DNA of 64,000 nt from Paralvinella palmiformis (GCA_025642065.1 JAODUP010000947.1:108501-172500); one strand, 5' to 3'. Positions 34,880 through 46,560 are shown, counted from the stretch's first letter. The notes: generated by a model not told the origin, from the letters alone. Translations and numbers: made by a program.

Positions 34880-36350
34880 GCGTTTTCCTGGATTAAGATG
34901 GAGGAAGAGGGTCCAATAGCAATTTGGGGAGCTCTTGTTGGGTGAAAGTGACTACGACGAGGAAGATTTCCAAGGGTTTATTATGGAAGAAGTGAAGAAG
35001 AGTCTGATGTTGATTTAGACATCGTGGTGCAAGAGGGAATGTTATAATTGGACAAATAGCTGTCAGACAACACTCTCAGGGACAATGGTGGGACTTATCT
35101 TTTACCGTCTTTATTGAATATTTTATGAAGTGTCCAGGAATTTTTTTTAATGACTTTACCATTCATGGGGAGACTTCTTATGCGTGTTCACCTGAAAGCT
35201 GCACATCTTTTGATTATTTTGACATTTTTTGGGAAAACTGAGTGATCCATATCTAATTATTTCTTAAAGATATCAGGTATGTGTTAAGCAGGATTACTTC
35301 CCCTGCCTTAGGGAAAGAATAAGGATGGCAGCTGGTGGGTCTAAGTGCAGCACTTATTATAAGAAGTGGGTGTGTTATACTGTTATGTTGATGTTTGCCA
35401 GGTATATGGTATGGATGGTGTCTTTCTTCACCAGCAGGTGTCTAAATAGTGGTAGTCTGAGGAGTACCAGAAATTTGGTCGGACTACCAATGCTGGCGTT
35501 CACGTTAGCCCCAACAGGTTACTACTGCCAAATACAGGATAACCTTTGACAATGATGCCTACTTACAAAATATAAAAATAACAGGGTCAGCGGTGGAGCA
35601 GTTTATCGGAGCGAATTAGTTAAAATACCAGTTTATTGTTAATAATTGTCATTAAATATTATTATCACATGGAAATTAGTTACTACGGCTATTTGTAGAC
35701 TACCAGATATCACTAATGACTACCGTTTTTCCGGGCCAAGTAGTCTTGCTGACTACCATAAGTCTTTGAGACATTTCTAGCCCCGGTCAGTCCCATAACA
35801 TATTGCTGTGATAGTTATCATCAACAAAATGTTTACTATATATGTATGATGTGGTGGGGCATGGCTACATATTATTTAATTCAAAATACTCGCCAGTCAG
35901 GCGACCACACTGTCGGACTGTAATACAATTTGTGGTTAATCATTGGCTCACATCGAATAATTTACACACAGAAAAACGCTTTTGGCCAATGGGATTTCTC
36001 ACTTGTGATCAGGACAGGTTCGGATTAAATGACCGTGACAATGACAAAAAACAACACCCAAAGAATCTGTTATCAAATTGCCAACAGAAATATTCAAAGG
36101 AAATACGAAAGAAGGAAAAAGGGGCCCCAAATTCTATTAACCTAGCATCCTCTTAAGACCTAAATCTGACCCGGCAGATCAACCTAACATTCAGAAGGAT
36201 CATAGGCCCCAGGTTCCAGATGTAGATGAGGTGGAGGAAGTTGGGATGGAGGATGGGGTGATGAATGCTGAGATTGAGGGGCATAATAACAGTGGTTTGA
36301 AGTTGACTCGGAGGAGGAATTAATTAATAGATTTTTGAAAAATTATATAT
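34880..36350 (+). pseudogene. Decayed transposon-like coding region
   Basis: Several plus-strand stretches read like protein but are broken by stops and shifts: an acidic GESDYDEEDFQGFIMEE near 34.96 kb, CSPESCTSFDYFDIFWEN near 35.2 kb, VYGMDGVFLHQQVSK near 35.4 kb and an acidic tail near 36.2 kb. The acidic head and FDYFDIFWEN are loosely like piggyBac transposases; I do not regard that as established. No intact gene. Confidence 0.35.
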
Positions 36351-36674
36351 GTAATCTGTACTGTTATTATTCCTTTTTTTTAATCTGACAGTCAGACATG
36401 TATATTTTCTCTATTTGAGGTAAATAAAGTTTTGTTCTTGTTGTGGTGTAGATTATGTTATATTTGCCACCAGTCTGAGAATCACTCTCAAAGTCAAAAG
36501 GTCCAATTCAAAATTTTCTCAGGGGGTTTATAGCACCCACCCCCCTCCCCCCAGCTGCATTTGGTTTGCTGGTTTCCTCACTCCCCTCACTCTAACTTTT
36601 TGGAGTTAGTGGACCTGCACCCAACTACCTTTTTTTATCCCAATCTATGGCCCCTGAAACATTGGTCAATAAAA

Positions 36675-36924
36675 TAGCTTGTAAATGGATTATACAGACT
36701 TGGTTCAAGTGACATCAGCATTCAGGAGCTTACTGTGTGTGTATGGCTTCAAAATGGCAGCACACACACACACTCCCCATTAATAGTTTATTAATCAGCA
36801 CTTTAAACTGGATTATTTAATATGTGAGTGATCATTTTTAAATTTTTTATGATATTTGTGAGCATAGTTGTATTACTGTTAGTCCTGAAAATTTGAAATG
36901 AAGGTGGTGGAGTGTTCCTTTAAT
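36675..36924. repeat. Dispersed repeat copy 2 (pair with 4770-5022)
   Basis: The second copy of the element above, about 75 percent alike by eye, with (CA)n expanded inside at 36762-36772. It ends at gtgttcctttaatg. Confidence 0.6.
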
Positions 36925-37132
36925 GTCAGCCCCCCCGAGTAGATGCCTAAAAACAATTATGTTGTTGAGTTATTTAGCCTCAGCACTGATCACATATAGG
37001 ACATATTTCCAAGAGACATCTTCCTAACCTAGAGAAACAAATCCCACAAATAATGTATGTGAGCCAGATTTGAACCCACACCCCAGAGGTTTGCAGAGCA
37101 ATGTTCTAACCACTGCACTATCATAAGTCACA

Positions 37133-37310
37133 GGATGATTGGTATTTTACGGCCACTTTCGTGCACATGGTAGGCTAAATGGGCCGAGCGACATCCAAAT
37201 GTAAATGAAGCGAACTCAAAGATGAAACACCCTTCAGATATGCCCAGATTCGAACACAGGTGGTAGTGATTTGTGATCCAACACACTACCATTAGACCCC
37301 ACAGACAACA
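37133..37310 (-). mobile_element. tRNA-derived SINE, family A
   Basis: Minus orientation, same family as 16.4 kb: tail ttttacggccactttcgtgc and aatgggccgagcgac at the left, and the B-box region cagattcgaacacaggtggt at the right. A different tRNA-like fragment (agatttgaacccacacccca) adjoins it at 37066-37130. Confidence 0.8.
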
Positions 37311-37689
37311 GAATAATTGAGACTGTCACAGTGTCAGTGACCTAAGGAATCCTAAAAAAATTACCAAGTTTAGTTATTAAAATCTAAAAGATTTACTCAA
37401 GTCTATGTATGTAGGGAGAGTTTTATATTTCTGTCAAATATCAATTGCTATTTCCTGTTTATTGATAAAGACTAAAACAACCAAAATAAATCCAAGGTTA
37501 TATATCTAACTCTAATTGGTTTCCATTTATATGTGATTGTTTGTGCTCAAAGTGATTAACAGAACTGATGACATATATATGTCATCTGTCCAGCCTTCAA
37601 ATGGTGTCCATGTCTCTAGTAAATTGGCTGGCAAAAGCTCTTGGCAATGAACTGTCTATAACCTCTGTTCTTGAAACTATCTCCTATCT

Positions 37690-38690
37690 AATTATTGATA
37701 CTAGTCGTCTAGTGATAGTCTAGCCTCTAGCACGAGTGGGAGGGTATAGAATTTTCCCTATCTTCTAGCACGTAGTCTAGAGCTAATCAGTTATGTATAG
37801 TCATTCACTGGTTGGGACGTGTACTCTAAATCTAGTCAACAGTCGACAATAGTCATAACTTAGTAATCATAACCATAAATTGAGAAAGCAACTGAAGTGC
37901 TCGAATTGGTTGGTTTTTTATACTCAAACATAAATTACAGGAACTGTCTACGCACATGTGAGATGTACGTTTAGACTTAGGGTCTAAACGTACGCGAGGA
38001 TGCATGCGCATCTGTTTTTGTGTAAGAATGCGTGTGCATCTCTTTTTGAAACGATAATGGCCAAGTTAGTTCTAATTACACAGGAAACGCTGCCCATATG
38101 TTTTCTTAAACTACAGGTTTAATCATTTAAACGGCTACAAGATATAGTACGTCTCGTAGTTGTAGAGCTTAGCCTTATGTATATCGACACACATACATGA
38201 AAAACTCACATACGTTTAAACCCCAGTACTAAAGATATGGCAGATAGAGTAATACATTGACAGGAAGCGTTTTCTTTCAGGTCACTCATAATCATGATAA
38301 TGGCTCACATACATGATACATTTAAAGTACATGTCTAAACGTACGGCTCACATGCGTGTAATCACTGTCTAAATTATATTCTTAATTCTATGACACGACA
38401 ACTCATCGAATAACTCAGATAAGTCATAGACTGATAATAAAGTAAAAACTAGAAGTAGAACTCTTACTCTTAGTATTAGCTTCGGCATCGACTCTAGAGT
38501 CTAGTCTAGAATAGATGTAGATCTAATAACTTGATAAACTTACGACTAGGACTACACTAGGTCTAGGTGGTAGGTCTACCGTCTAGTCAGTAAGACTAAA
38601 AGTAAGAGTAGCAAGACTAAGTCTAACTCACTAACTAAACTAGAATATGTCAATCTAGATCTAGATTATAGTCTAGTTTACTCAAATTAC
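37690..38690. repeat. CTAG-rich low-complexity tract with perfect hairpin
   Basis: The tetramer CTAG and its extensions (agtctag, tctagat) are strikingly frequent at 37690-37860 and 38470-38690. Between them is a perfect hairpin, GTACGTTTAGAC / GTCTAAACGTAC (37965-37993, 5-nt loop ttagg), and more taaacgtac copies near 38335. It lies just inside the proposed first intron. No gene. Confidence 0.6.
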
Positions 38691-38798
38691 TGTGACTGTC
38701 TCAGTCAGTGTGAATGTTTAGTAAATAAACGGATCATTGATCATATCAATAAATCTTGTTACATATAATTATTAAAATAAACAATACAAATAACTTAC

Positions 38799-38930
38799 TT
38801 TTAAGTGAACTTATTAAATATATATAAATTCATTCTACGTCAATATTGTAAATAACACAGATCGCCGTATTTTCACGTATTTCAGGAGTTTCCCTCCCAT
38901 GTTCGAATTTCCGTTGTGGACGACCGTTTT
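38799..38930 (-). other. RGS12: Candidate non-coding first exon (5' UTR) of RGS12
   Basis: Coding exon 1 begins at a splice acceptor, so an upstream exon must exist. A strong minus-strand donor AAAA|GTAAGT ends an exon at 38799. The preceding sequence has an ATG at 38900 opening a 21-codon upstream ORF that stops at 38835, and a second short one after it, so no long protein starts here. The 5' limit is a guess. Known: UTR introns are common. Inferred: that this donor joins 33944. Confidence 0.45.
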
Positions 38931-39010
38931 GATCACGTGACAGGGATTCCCTCGGCTATTACCAAGAGTCTGTTGAACAGACTATGGAGGTTTTGCACCT
39001 GACGTCACAG
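38931..39010 (-). promoter_or_regulatory. Candidate RGS12 promoter with E-box and CRE
   Basis: Just upstream of the proposed first exon there is a palindromic CACGTG (38934-38939) and a full CRE TGACGTCA (39000-39007), in a locally GC-richer stretch. Both are common near animal transcription starts. No convincing TATA box. Placement depends on the first-exon call. Confidence 0.4.
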
Positions 39011-40051
39011 ACACGTCATAGTTTGTTTATGGCTTCACTACGAGCCCGTGCCAGTGGTGTAGGCAGTACACAGCTAACAACATGCATGGATCTTAGCACT
39101 AATCACACTCCCGATATCTTGAATACACTTATACAGGGTTTCATTCATCTCAAAACAAACTAAAACAACATTATTTTCTAGGTTAGGAATCATAGAATAT
39201 TCATCAAATTACCAAACATATAGTGTAGACTACAACGACGGGAATCCCGGAATGTGCCTGCATTAGGCTAGCCTGACTATATACTATAGTAAAATATAGG
39301 CATAATTTTCTGGGTTAGAAACCATATATTTGTTAGATATGATAACTGGCATGAATTTACCATAAGATCCCTTATTAGGCCACCAGAGATCTGGGTCAGC
39401 TGTGATAATGCCAGTATGTACCCAGAGGTTATTTGGTTAGTGTCCCATCCCCTTATAGTTATACTGAAGATCAACTGAAGCCTTATAAAATTCTGGACCG
39501 AGCCATACACTTATTCTAAAGATGGATGCGTCAGATCATTGATGACTGTTCCCACCCGATTTACATCAAACACTGATTTTGTGGTGAAAGGCAAAGTTGG
39601 TAACTTTACAAACTATCACATAATGTATGAAACATATAATTCATTAAGTTATATTAATAAATTTGTGACCATTTGCCATTTTAAATCATAACGAGGTGTC
39701 CCATGATAAACAAATACAAACTGGTTTGTTATGTAATGTGTCAACATTAAACCAATATAACCATGCATAACCATGTTTTCATTTTTTACTCACAGATATA
39801 CACATACCGTCTCTTTGATGACATGGGTAGAGCGTGACAGTATTTACTTATGGCTATGGTCATTATGTGCAGGAGGTCCCAAGTTTGAGCCTCAGACGTA
39901 CGATATCAGCCCGATATCGTAATGTTTACTAGTTATGGCAGTTATGTGTATTATGTGTATTATGTTTCGGTATTAAAGGAGATTATAAGATTTTCTTCGG
40001 ATGGACACTGAATGTTTCGTGATCCCTGACTTCTTAGAAAACTTCACACCA

Positions 40052-40093
<42 letters not shown>

Positions 40094-40640
40094 TCCCGTG
40101 CGTTAATTCCGTTTTTCGGAGGCCGGGGCACATATTGTTAAGGTGTTTGTATAAAATGTGAATCCTGAAATTAAATCACTGTATAGCCCATAGGACAAAT
40201 TAAAATATATATTTAAAGTGTTATAAGTCTCCAGACTCAAGAATATAAATACTGTTTCTTATTTTGAGCAAAAGCATTGGACTCACCTACAACTAATTAA
40301 AATAGTTTAGATAATTTCTATAACGATATTAATTATCTGTAATTCACAATATAGATTTTTTAGCCAATTTTACATTTCTCAACTAGATATTATTATAGAT
40401 TTTATGTTATTTTAGAATCATGTAGTCACAATATTAACGTAATCATGTCATTTATGATTAATAATCATAATGTTTGGTAAAAGAGGATAATAACATATAT
40501 AGGATTCACATTATAAACTCACCTTATTTAACCAATCACAATCTATAATACCAATCATAATGTATCAGTAACTTCTATATCGTCCCAGACATTTATCAGA
40601 ATTAGTTAGTTTGTTTCTGATCAGTTGATTAAAATCAGTT
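39011..40640. other. Intergenic: mostly unannotated
   Basis: Intergenic DNA between RGS12 and FANK1. A tRNA-like stretch at 39825-39905 (gggtagagcgtga, then agtttgagcctc) may be a SINE scrap. (TA)n at 40053-40091. A 77-codon minus frame at 39277-39510 has no domain I recognise. Confidence 0.5.
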
Positions 40641-41960
40641 TGAGAGATGTTTGTTTACTTCTCAAAGAAGGCTGTCTTGAGGTAATTAACTGTCTTTGAG
40701 GGATGGTTACAGACTTGAACATGACCCTCAACCTTGTGCCAGCAATGTTCTGTTGGATTCAGATCTGGTGAATCAGTTGATCAATGTCATTTTGTCATGT
40801 TTGTTTACTCCTCAAAGAAGGATGTCTTGAGGTAATTAACTGTCTTTGAGGGATGGTTACGGATTTGAACACGACTCCCAACCATTAGTCACCATATCAC
40901 TTATATTTTGCGAAATATATATATATATATATATATATTATGTGACTTTGTGGGTAGATGATGATGATTGATGTTTTACGGCCACTTTTGTGCACAAGGT
41001 AGGCTAAATGGGCCGAGCAACCTCCAAAGGTAATGAAGCGAAGTCAGAGAAGATACAACCTTCAGATATGCCCACGCCGAGATTCGAACACGGGTGGTAG
41101 TGATCTGTGGTCCAACACGTTACCGCTAGACCAAGGTGACGCCCACAGAGACACCCACTGAGATATCGGCAAACCACGGAGGCGCTCTCTTTTTGGGTAG
41201 AAACACCATTTTAAGTTTATGTTTACACTGATAACATTGGGCTGGTTAACACGTGACCTATTAATTATACAGTAAAATAAACAAGCATGCTTACTATTGG
41301 CCTACAGAGAATGATGACTATATACACACGTAACTGATCCAAACTATACCAAAATAAAACGCACATATGTTGATACTGTCAGTACACAATGTATATCTGC
41401 CTGGTTGGAAACAAATGGGACAGAATATTAATAAAGATGCCTTAAATGTCATCAGATTGCTACTTGGGATCTGAATTTCCAATTTAGCATTCCATAAAAA
41501 TCAACGTTCTATTGGATTCAGGTCTGTTGAATCGGTTGACCAATTCCTCATCTCGATGTCCTCTTCCTCCTCAAGGAAGTTCATAGAAACATTGAGTAGT
41601 GTGAACTCATAACCCAATGTAACATCAAATAACAATACAATGAGTAAAATATTGTAAAAGTTGGTGCAATTCCTTAAACAGATACCAGCTCACACCATCA
41701 CTGAGACACCACTAAATCTATCTACTTCAACCATATTACATGTTAAAAACTACTATCACTGACATCTCTATATCATCATTTCATCATCAAAGTGTGATCC
41801 TGTCAAATGAATCTCATCTGAGAAGAGTACATTTGCCCATTCCGTTATCTACTTATTTTCATGTTTATCTTCCAACATTTGGACCATTCTGACAACTTCC
41901 GGTCTACTCAAGACCATCACAGACATAACATACACAACTTTATAAATATACTCATTTTGT
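40640..41960 (-). pseudogene. Tc1/mariner-type transposase relics
   Basis: Minus-strand fragments read like a Tc1-family DDE transposase that inserts at TA. In order: an HTH-like piece SRPEVVRMVQMLEDKHENK near 41.9 kb, VLFSDEIHLTGSHFDDEM near 41.8 kb (first catalytic Asp region), FLEEEEDIEMRNWSTDSTDL then NPIE near 41.5 kb, and DSPDLNPTEHCWHKVEG near 40.7 kb (last catalytic Glu region). Stops, deletions and a 150-bp direct duplication (40648-40723 and 40798-40873) break it, and a SINE has landed within. Two different copies may be mixed. No terminal inverted repeats found. Confidence 0.7.
40957..41145 (-). mobile_element. tRNA-derived SINE, family A
   Basis: Minus orientation, well preserved: tail atgttttacggccacttttg and atgggccgagcaacctcc, head gagattcgaacacgggtggt and tccaacacgttaccgctaga. 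It lies between pieces of the Tc1 relic, after a (TA)n array at 40915-40937. Confidence 0.85.
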
Positions 41961-42892
41961 TTCTGAAGATAATAAGAGCTTTGTTCAGAATTCATCTTCA
42001 TTGTTCTTTTATGTGATATTACTGTGATACGTGCTCAGAGTGAGTCGAGTTGTGTATGACTGACTTTCAGCTTTCACTAACTCTCTAGCGGCAAAAATAA
42101 AGGTAGTAACCTATTTTGGTCACATTATAGAAAATAATTGATAAAAACTGAATTGTTTTGAGCAGTGTAGGAGCAGAATTGTGTTCCCAAGTTCAGTCTA
42201 TGATAAATGACATTCAAGGCTAATTTTCTCTACTAGATAACGTTAAAAGCCTTTATTTTAGAGTTTATATAGAAGACATTAATTGGGTTTATGGTTTAAA
42301 GATGTTACTTTACCATTTCTGATAAATGAACCCATTAATTAATAATTAATGGCTCTCAATATACTTTATAACGATTTGTTTTACGCCAAATGTAACTTTT
42401 CAAATAATAATTAAGTTATTAATTATACTAATTGTTGATTCGTAACAACTGTTCAAGTAATTTTTAGAGATAATAACAGTATTGGGATTTATAATTTATA
42501 ATTAATGACTTAATTTATAAAAAAGATATAAGAATTAAAAGATTGTTATAAATATATACAATTATTAATTTAGACATTATCACGATTAACAAGTTCCGAG
42601 GGCGATATTATTATCAGATTATCCTTGATTGGTGTTGTTGTTGTTATTGTTGTTGTTGTTATTGTTATTGTTGTTGTTATTTTTTGATGGCGTAGACCAA
42701 CTTAGTAACTCTCGAGAAGTACTATACACGTCTCAGGATACAAAGTTTTACGATTGAGGATTCTCTCTGTTCCAATTTCACACACACACACACACACACA
42801 CACCGCGCGCACACACACACACACACACACTATAATTATTTATGTTTAAAAATAGTTTTATTATGTCCTTATAAGCGGATGTATATGTAAAG

Positions 42893-42951
<59 letters not shown>

Positions 42952-43028
42952 AATACTACCGGTTTTGTGCAGAAAAAAACACCACCAAATGTGGCTGCAG
43001 GTCGAGGGAATGGCTACTATCTGTCTTG
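41961..43028. other. Intergenic: AT-rich with simple repeats
   Basis: (GTT)n and (ATT)n mixtures at 42633-42682, (CA)n interrupted by cgcgcg at 42780-42830, and (CA)n with (TA)n at 42894-42950. No gene. Confidence 0.55.
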
Positions 43029-43382
43029 TCTTGTTTTGTTGTTCAGGGAGAATCTCCAGGCTGTCGCTTATTCGGCAGAGCCTCTATGTTGGAGTAGTTG
43101 AGAACCCCCCCCCCCACCACTCACAGGGGAGCAGTACGGAAAAATGGAGCCGAAATACCCTGAGGGTGGTCACTGCCAGAGTTTTTCTACGTTCTCAGGG
43201 GTTTTTAACGTCCCCCTTTATTTTAAATAATTCAGTAGAGACGGCAGCGCCATTTAACGTGGTCAGCCACCCACGATGTTGTGAGTCGAGAAATTAATCT
43301 CCGGAAAAGTTTCGACTTCTTGGGGGGGGTTCGAACCTGTTACTGTTGGCACCAAGTGCCGGGTGCTTAACCGCTAGGTTCT
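43029..43382 (-). mobile_element. tRNA-derived SINE, family B, copy 1
   Basis: Nearly identical to 45002-45368. On the minus strand the head reads tRNA-like: A-box region AGCGGTTAAGCACCCGGCAC and B-box GGTTCGAACCC. The body includes ccctgagggtggtcactg and acgtccccctttatttta (plus strand). Its tRNA-head end is cut at ctaggttctcat, where a family A SINE tail in the opposite orientation begins. Confidence 0.85.
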
Positions 43383-43525
43383 CATCTCACATCAGCATAT
43401 CTGAAGGGTGTTTCATCTTTGACTTCGCTTCATATACATTGTATTACCGTTGGAGGTCGCTCGGCCCATTTAACCTACCTTGTTCACAAAAGTGGCCGTA
43501 AAACATCAATCATCAATCAGCATCT
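43383..43525 (+). mobile_element. 5'-truncated SINE, family A
   Basis: Plus orientation, tail part only: ggaggtcgctcggcccattt through gtggccgtaaaacatcaatc. It abuts the head of the family B SINE directly, so one inserted into or recombined with the other. A smaller family A scrap in minus orientation is at 43927-43972. Confidence 0.75.
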
Positions 43526-44374
43526 TCATCTCACATCATCTTATACGTTCATATTATGACTATTCAGTTAATAGCTTCCAGCTAATGTTTGTATTATACT
43601 TTACCGAGCTTAAATAGATCTGATCTGATCCGATCTGATCTCAACGTAAACGCCACGATAAAGAACAGTTTCAGGCCGAGCAGGCTCGTTGGTTCCCCAA
43701 ATCTGATCAAATAATCGGACTAAAGAATCAAAAAACTCTCTAACCTAAGCCAAGCCGGTCAAACTTTCCATTTCGAAATCCGCGAGTACTTGCACCTCTT
43801 TCAGCAGTAAATATTACCTCGTCTGGTGAAAGAACCTCAGGTTTCAAACATTTAGATGCCGTCTGATGACCAGAAAAACCAGTATAAGTTTAGAAACGAA
43901 CTCGTCAAGTACTCTGGAAAGACTGTAGTCAAAGTCAAAGATGAAACACCCTTCAGATATTCCCACGCCAAGAAGCTTTCTTAGGAGTCTGATACAGTCT
44001 TTCCAGCTAGCCACCGTAAAGTGCTGCCACCTAGCAAATAGAAAAACATACATTCGCTTTTATTTATATACAAGAATAGATTTAGAAGCGTGGACTTCAA
44101 ACCTGATACCTCCGGGAGGGGGGGGGTTGGCAAAGATATTCTATATGTTCTTTGGGGCTAGTTGAACCTTTTTTAATATAATAATAAACGAATTTTATTG
44201 AGTAAACATCATAGTTCCATCCAATGTCATATTCACTACCATTTAAGACTCATTTGTCCCAATTTGTTTACAAACAAACACACACACACACGCACCCACG
44301 CACACACAATAAAATTATAAGATAATAAGCTACCATAAACTGCTGCCACCTGACGATGGTATATTTTGTGACCC

Positions 44375-44412
<38 letters not shown>

Positions 44413-45001
44413 CAGACACAACTACTATTCTAATTTTATATTTTCAGCCACTTTATTATTTGTGAGGCACTTTCTGCTATCTTGATGGAGGATTTTTTGG
44501 GGCAGCATCTAAAGTGTGTATTGTAACAAAATCGATATGTGTATGCGTGTATATGTCAGCACCTATACACATCGATAAATACAGACATACTGTGAGTTTT
44601 AACTATCTAATGATTCGTGTCTAAGTCGGTAATATAATTTAAAGCTTTGTTTAATGTGTTTTGTTTTTACTATGTCGGTTGCTGTTAATTGGTTCGCCAA
44701 CAATACGTATTATGTAAGAATAATTCAGTTTTATAACCAGTTTATTTGGTTGCTCGCATTTCTTTTCCAATTATACATTGTAAATATCATGAGTTACTAT
44801 TATTTTTTATATGTACATTTGGATGAAATAAACTACTTAATTACTTATCATTATTATTGAATAAAAATGAAACAAAAAGTGCATGCTGTGTAATAACAAA
44901 TTAAGTTGTATTTTGGTAATCTGGACACGGATTGATTGTATAAAGACGAGTGGCATTAATAAAAATATATTGTACTATAATAAGTGTTATACATTGATAT
45001 G
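43526..45001. other. Intergenic: AT-rich
   Basis: A family A scrap (43927-43972), G-run at 44115-44126, (CA)n at 44276-44310 and (TA)n at 44378-44403. Small frames have no recognisable domain. Confidence 0.55.
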
Positions 45002-45368
45002 GTTTGTTTTGTTGTTCGGGGAGAATCCCCAGGCTGTCGCTTAATCAGCACAGCCTCTATGTTGGAGTGGTTGAGAAACTTCCTCCCCCACCACTCACAG
45101 GGGAGCAGTATGGAAAGATAGAGCCGAAATACCCTGAGGGTGGTCACTGTCAGAGTGTTTTACGTCCTCAGGGGTTTTTTAACGTCCCCCTTTATTTTAA
45201 ATAATTCAGTGGAGACTGCAGCGCCATTTAACGTGGTCAGCCACCCACGATGTAGTGAGCCGAGAAATTAATCCCTGGAAAAGTTTCGACTTCTTGGGGG
45301 GGGGTTCGAACCTGTGACTGTTGGCACCAAGTGCCGGGTGCTTAACCGCTAAGCCACCGGAGCTCTCT
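45002..45368 (-). mobile_element. tRNA-derived SINE, family B, copy 2
   Basis: Full-length copy in minus orientation with intact head (agctccggtggcttagcggt on the minus strand, then GGTTCGAACCC). Short flanking direct repeats ATTGATA at 44993-44999 and 45373-45379 look like a target-site duplication. The frame at 45004-45204 is not a gene. Confidence 0.88.
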
Positions 45369-45399
45369 ATAAATTGATACAGGTGTATACATGTAATTT

Positions 45400-46060
45400 T
45401 ATACGTTATGGTTAATGAGTGACCCAGGCTTGGTGCATGGTATAGAGTGTAACTGCTGGGCCGTCGTTGGCCTGGCGGAAATTACATCACCGGCTTGTCA
45501 CCTTTGGTCAAATGGACAAAACGACGTTGGCCCACGAGCGACTGTCGCAGGTCCGACGTTAGACCACCAGAATTGTGCTATATGGAATCTAATCTTAATG
45601 GGGTATCTTTGTTATTACAGATTCCCACTGATAATTTATGTCTTATAAAAAGATACATTGACGTAGACTGCATCAGCCTTGAATAAAATAAAATAGATGC
45701 TAAGATTTCGTAATTTTTTTTAATTTATCAGCACTATACCTGTCCAATTTTAGATAATACTTCAGCTGTATTGATTAAATTAGTGGAGTGGGTGACAACT
45801 TTGACAGGTCTAGGGCCAAATATTCAAGGACGTGAAATGATCGATTAATTGAAACGCCTCCACACAGAGTTCATATTAGAATTCGAACTGCCGTCTGCTT
45901 TACTTATTCACAAGATCTTTAGTCTAATCAACGTCGATCTGAAAATTTGGAAGATGTTTGATGTATGTCGAATTAGTTTGTAAGATTGGAACGTTATGAT
46001 ATTTTTTGGTTCAACTTTAAATACCCATCCTTACTTATACTCACCCAGTTCCGATTTTAG
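45400..46060. other. Intergenic: GC-rich patch then AT-rich
   Basis: 45410-45600 is GC-richer and repeats the motif cgacgttgg in both orientations (ccgtcgttgg, cgacgttggccc, ccgacgtt), suggesting an unrecognised repeat family. No gene seen. Confidence 0.4.
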
Positions 46061-46079
46061 TTAAGCTACATAACCTGTA

Positions 46080-46560
46080 TCAGGTCGAGGCTTTTCTAAA
46101 TTAGACTTGTTTACATTATAAGCATCATGTACCGAGTGTTGGCTATATCTATACTGCCGCCAGCGACTATCCAGTCTGTTTTAAAATGTATTTAGTGAGG
46201 GTGCACTAACCACTTCAGCAGGCAGCGTATTCCATGAGTTTAGTATCCTGTTGCTGTAGTATTGTTGCCTGATATTTTTCATTGATCTTTCTTTCTTTAA
46301 CTTGAAACTATGACCCCCCTAGTGAATGATTTATCTGGTTGGATGTACTCCGCATCTACTGCTTACATTCCAGACATTTTTTTATATGTCTCTATCATGT
46401 CACCTCTAGCTCGTCTATAGTAGAGGCTGGGTAGATCTAGGACAGTAATTCTCTCAACATAAGACAGGTCCCTCAATGCCGGGGCTAGTTTTGTTGCTCG
46501 ACGTTGGGCATTCTCCATCAGTTCCCAGTCTATTGCTGGGCACAAGAGGGATCTTGGTTT
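46080..46560 (-). mobile_element. LINE 3' end fragment
   Basis: The minus frame 46363-46545 reads ENAQRRATKLAPALRDLSY, then LPSLYYRRARGDMIETYKKM. After a stop and shift the similarity continues as IRQQYYSNRILNSWNTLPAE and SLNTF-NRLDSRW. This is the C-terminal region of CR1/Jockey-like non-LTR polyproteins, downstream of the reverse transcriptase. Decayed, not functional. Confidence 0.85.

Larger units (their letters stand above)
33945..38798 (-). other. RGS12 5' UTR intron, repeat-rich
   Basis: Proposed first intron. It contains a hAT-related repeat (34671-34771), a decayed ORF-bearing element (34880-36350), a dispersed repeat ending in a cttta-type terminus (36675-36924), a tRNA-like scrap near 37060-37130, a SINE (37133-37310) and a CTAG-rich tract with a perfect hairpin (37690-38690). 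Nothing else is recognised. Confidence 0.5.

Noticed and set aside
42965..43297. 110-codon plus frame
   Set aside because: It lies within the family B SINE; the same stretch in copy 2 is broken.
43844..44165. Small frames on both strands
   Set aside because: No domain and they overlap a SINE scrap.
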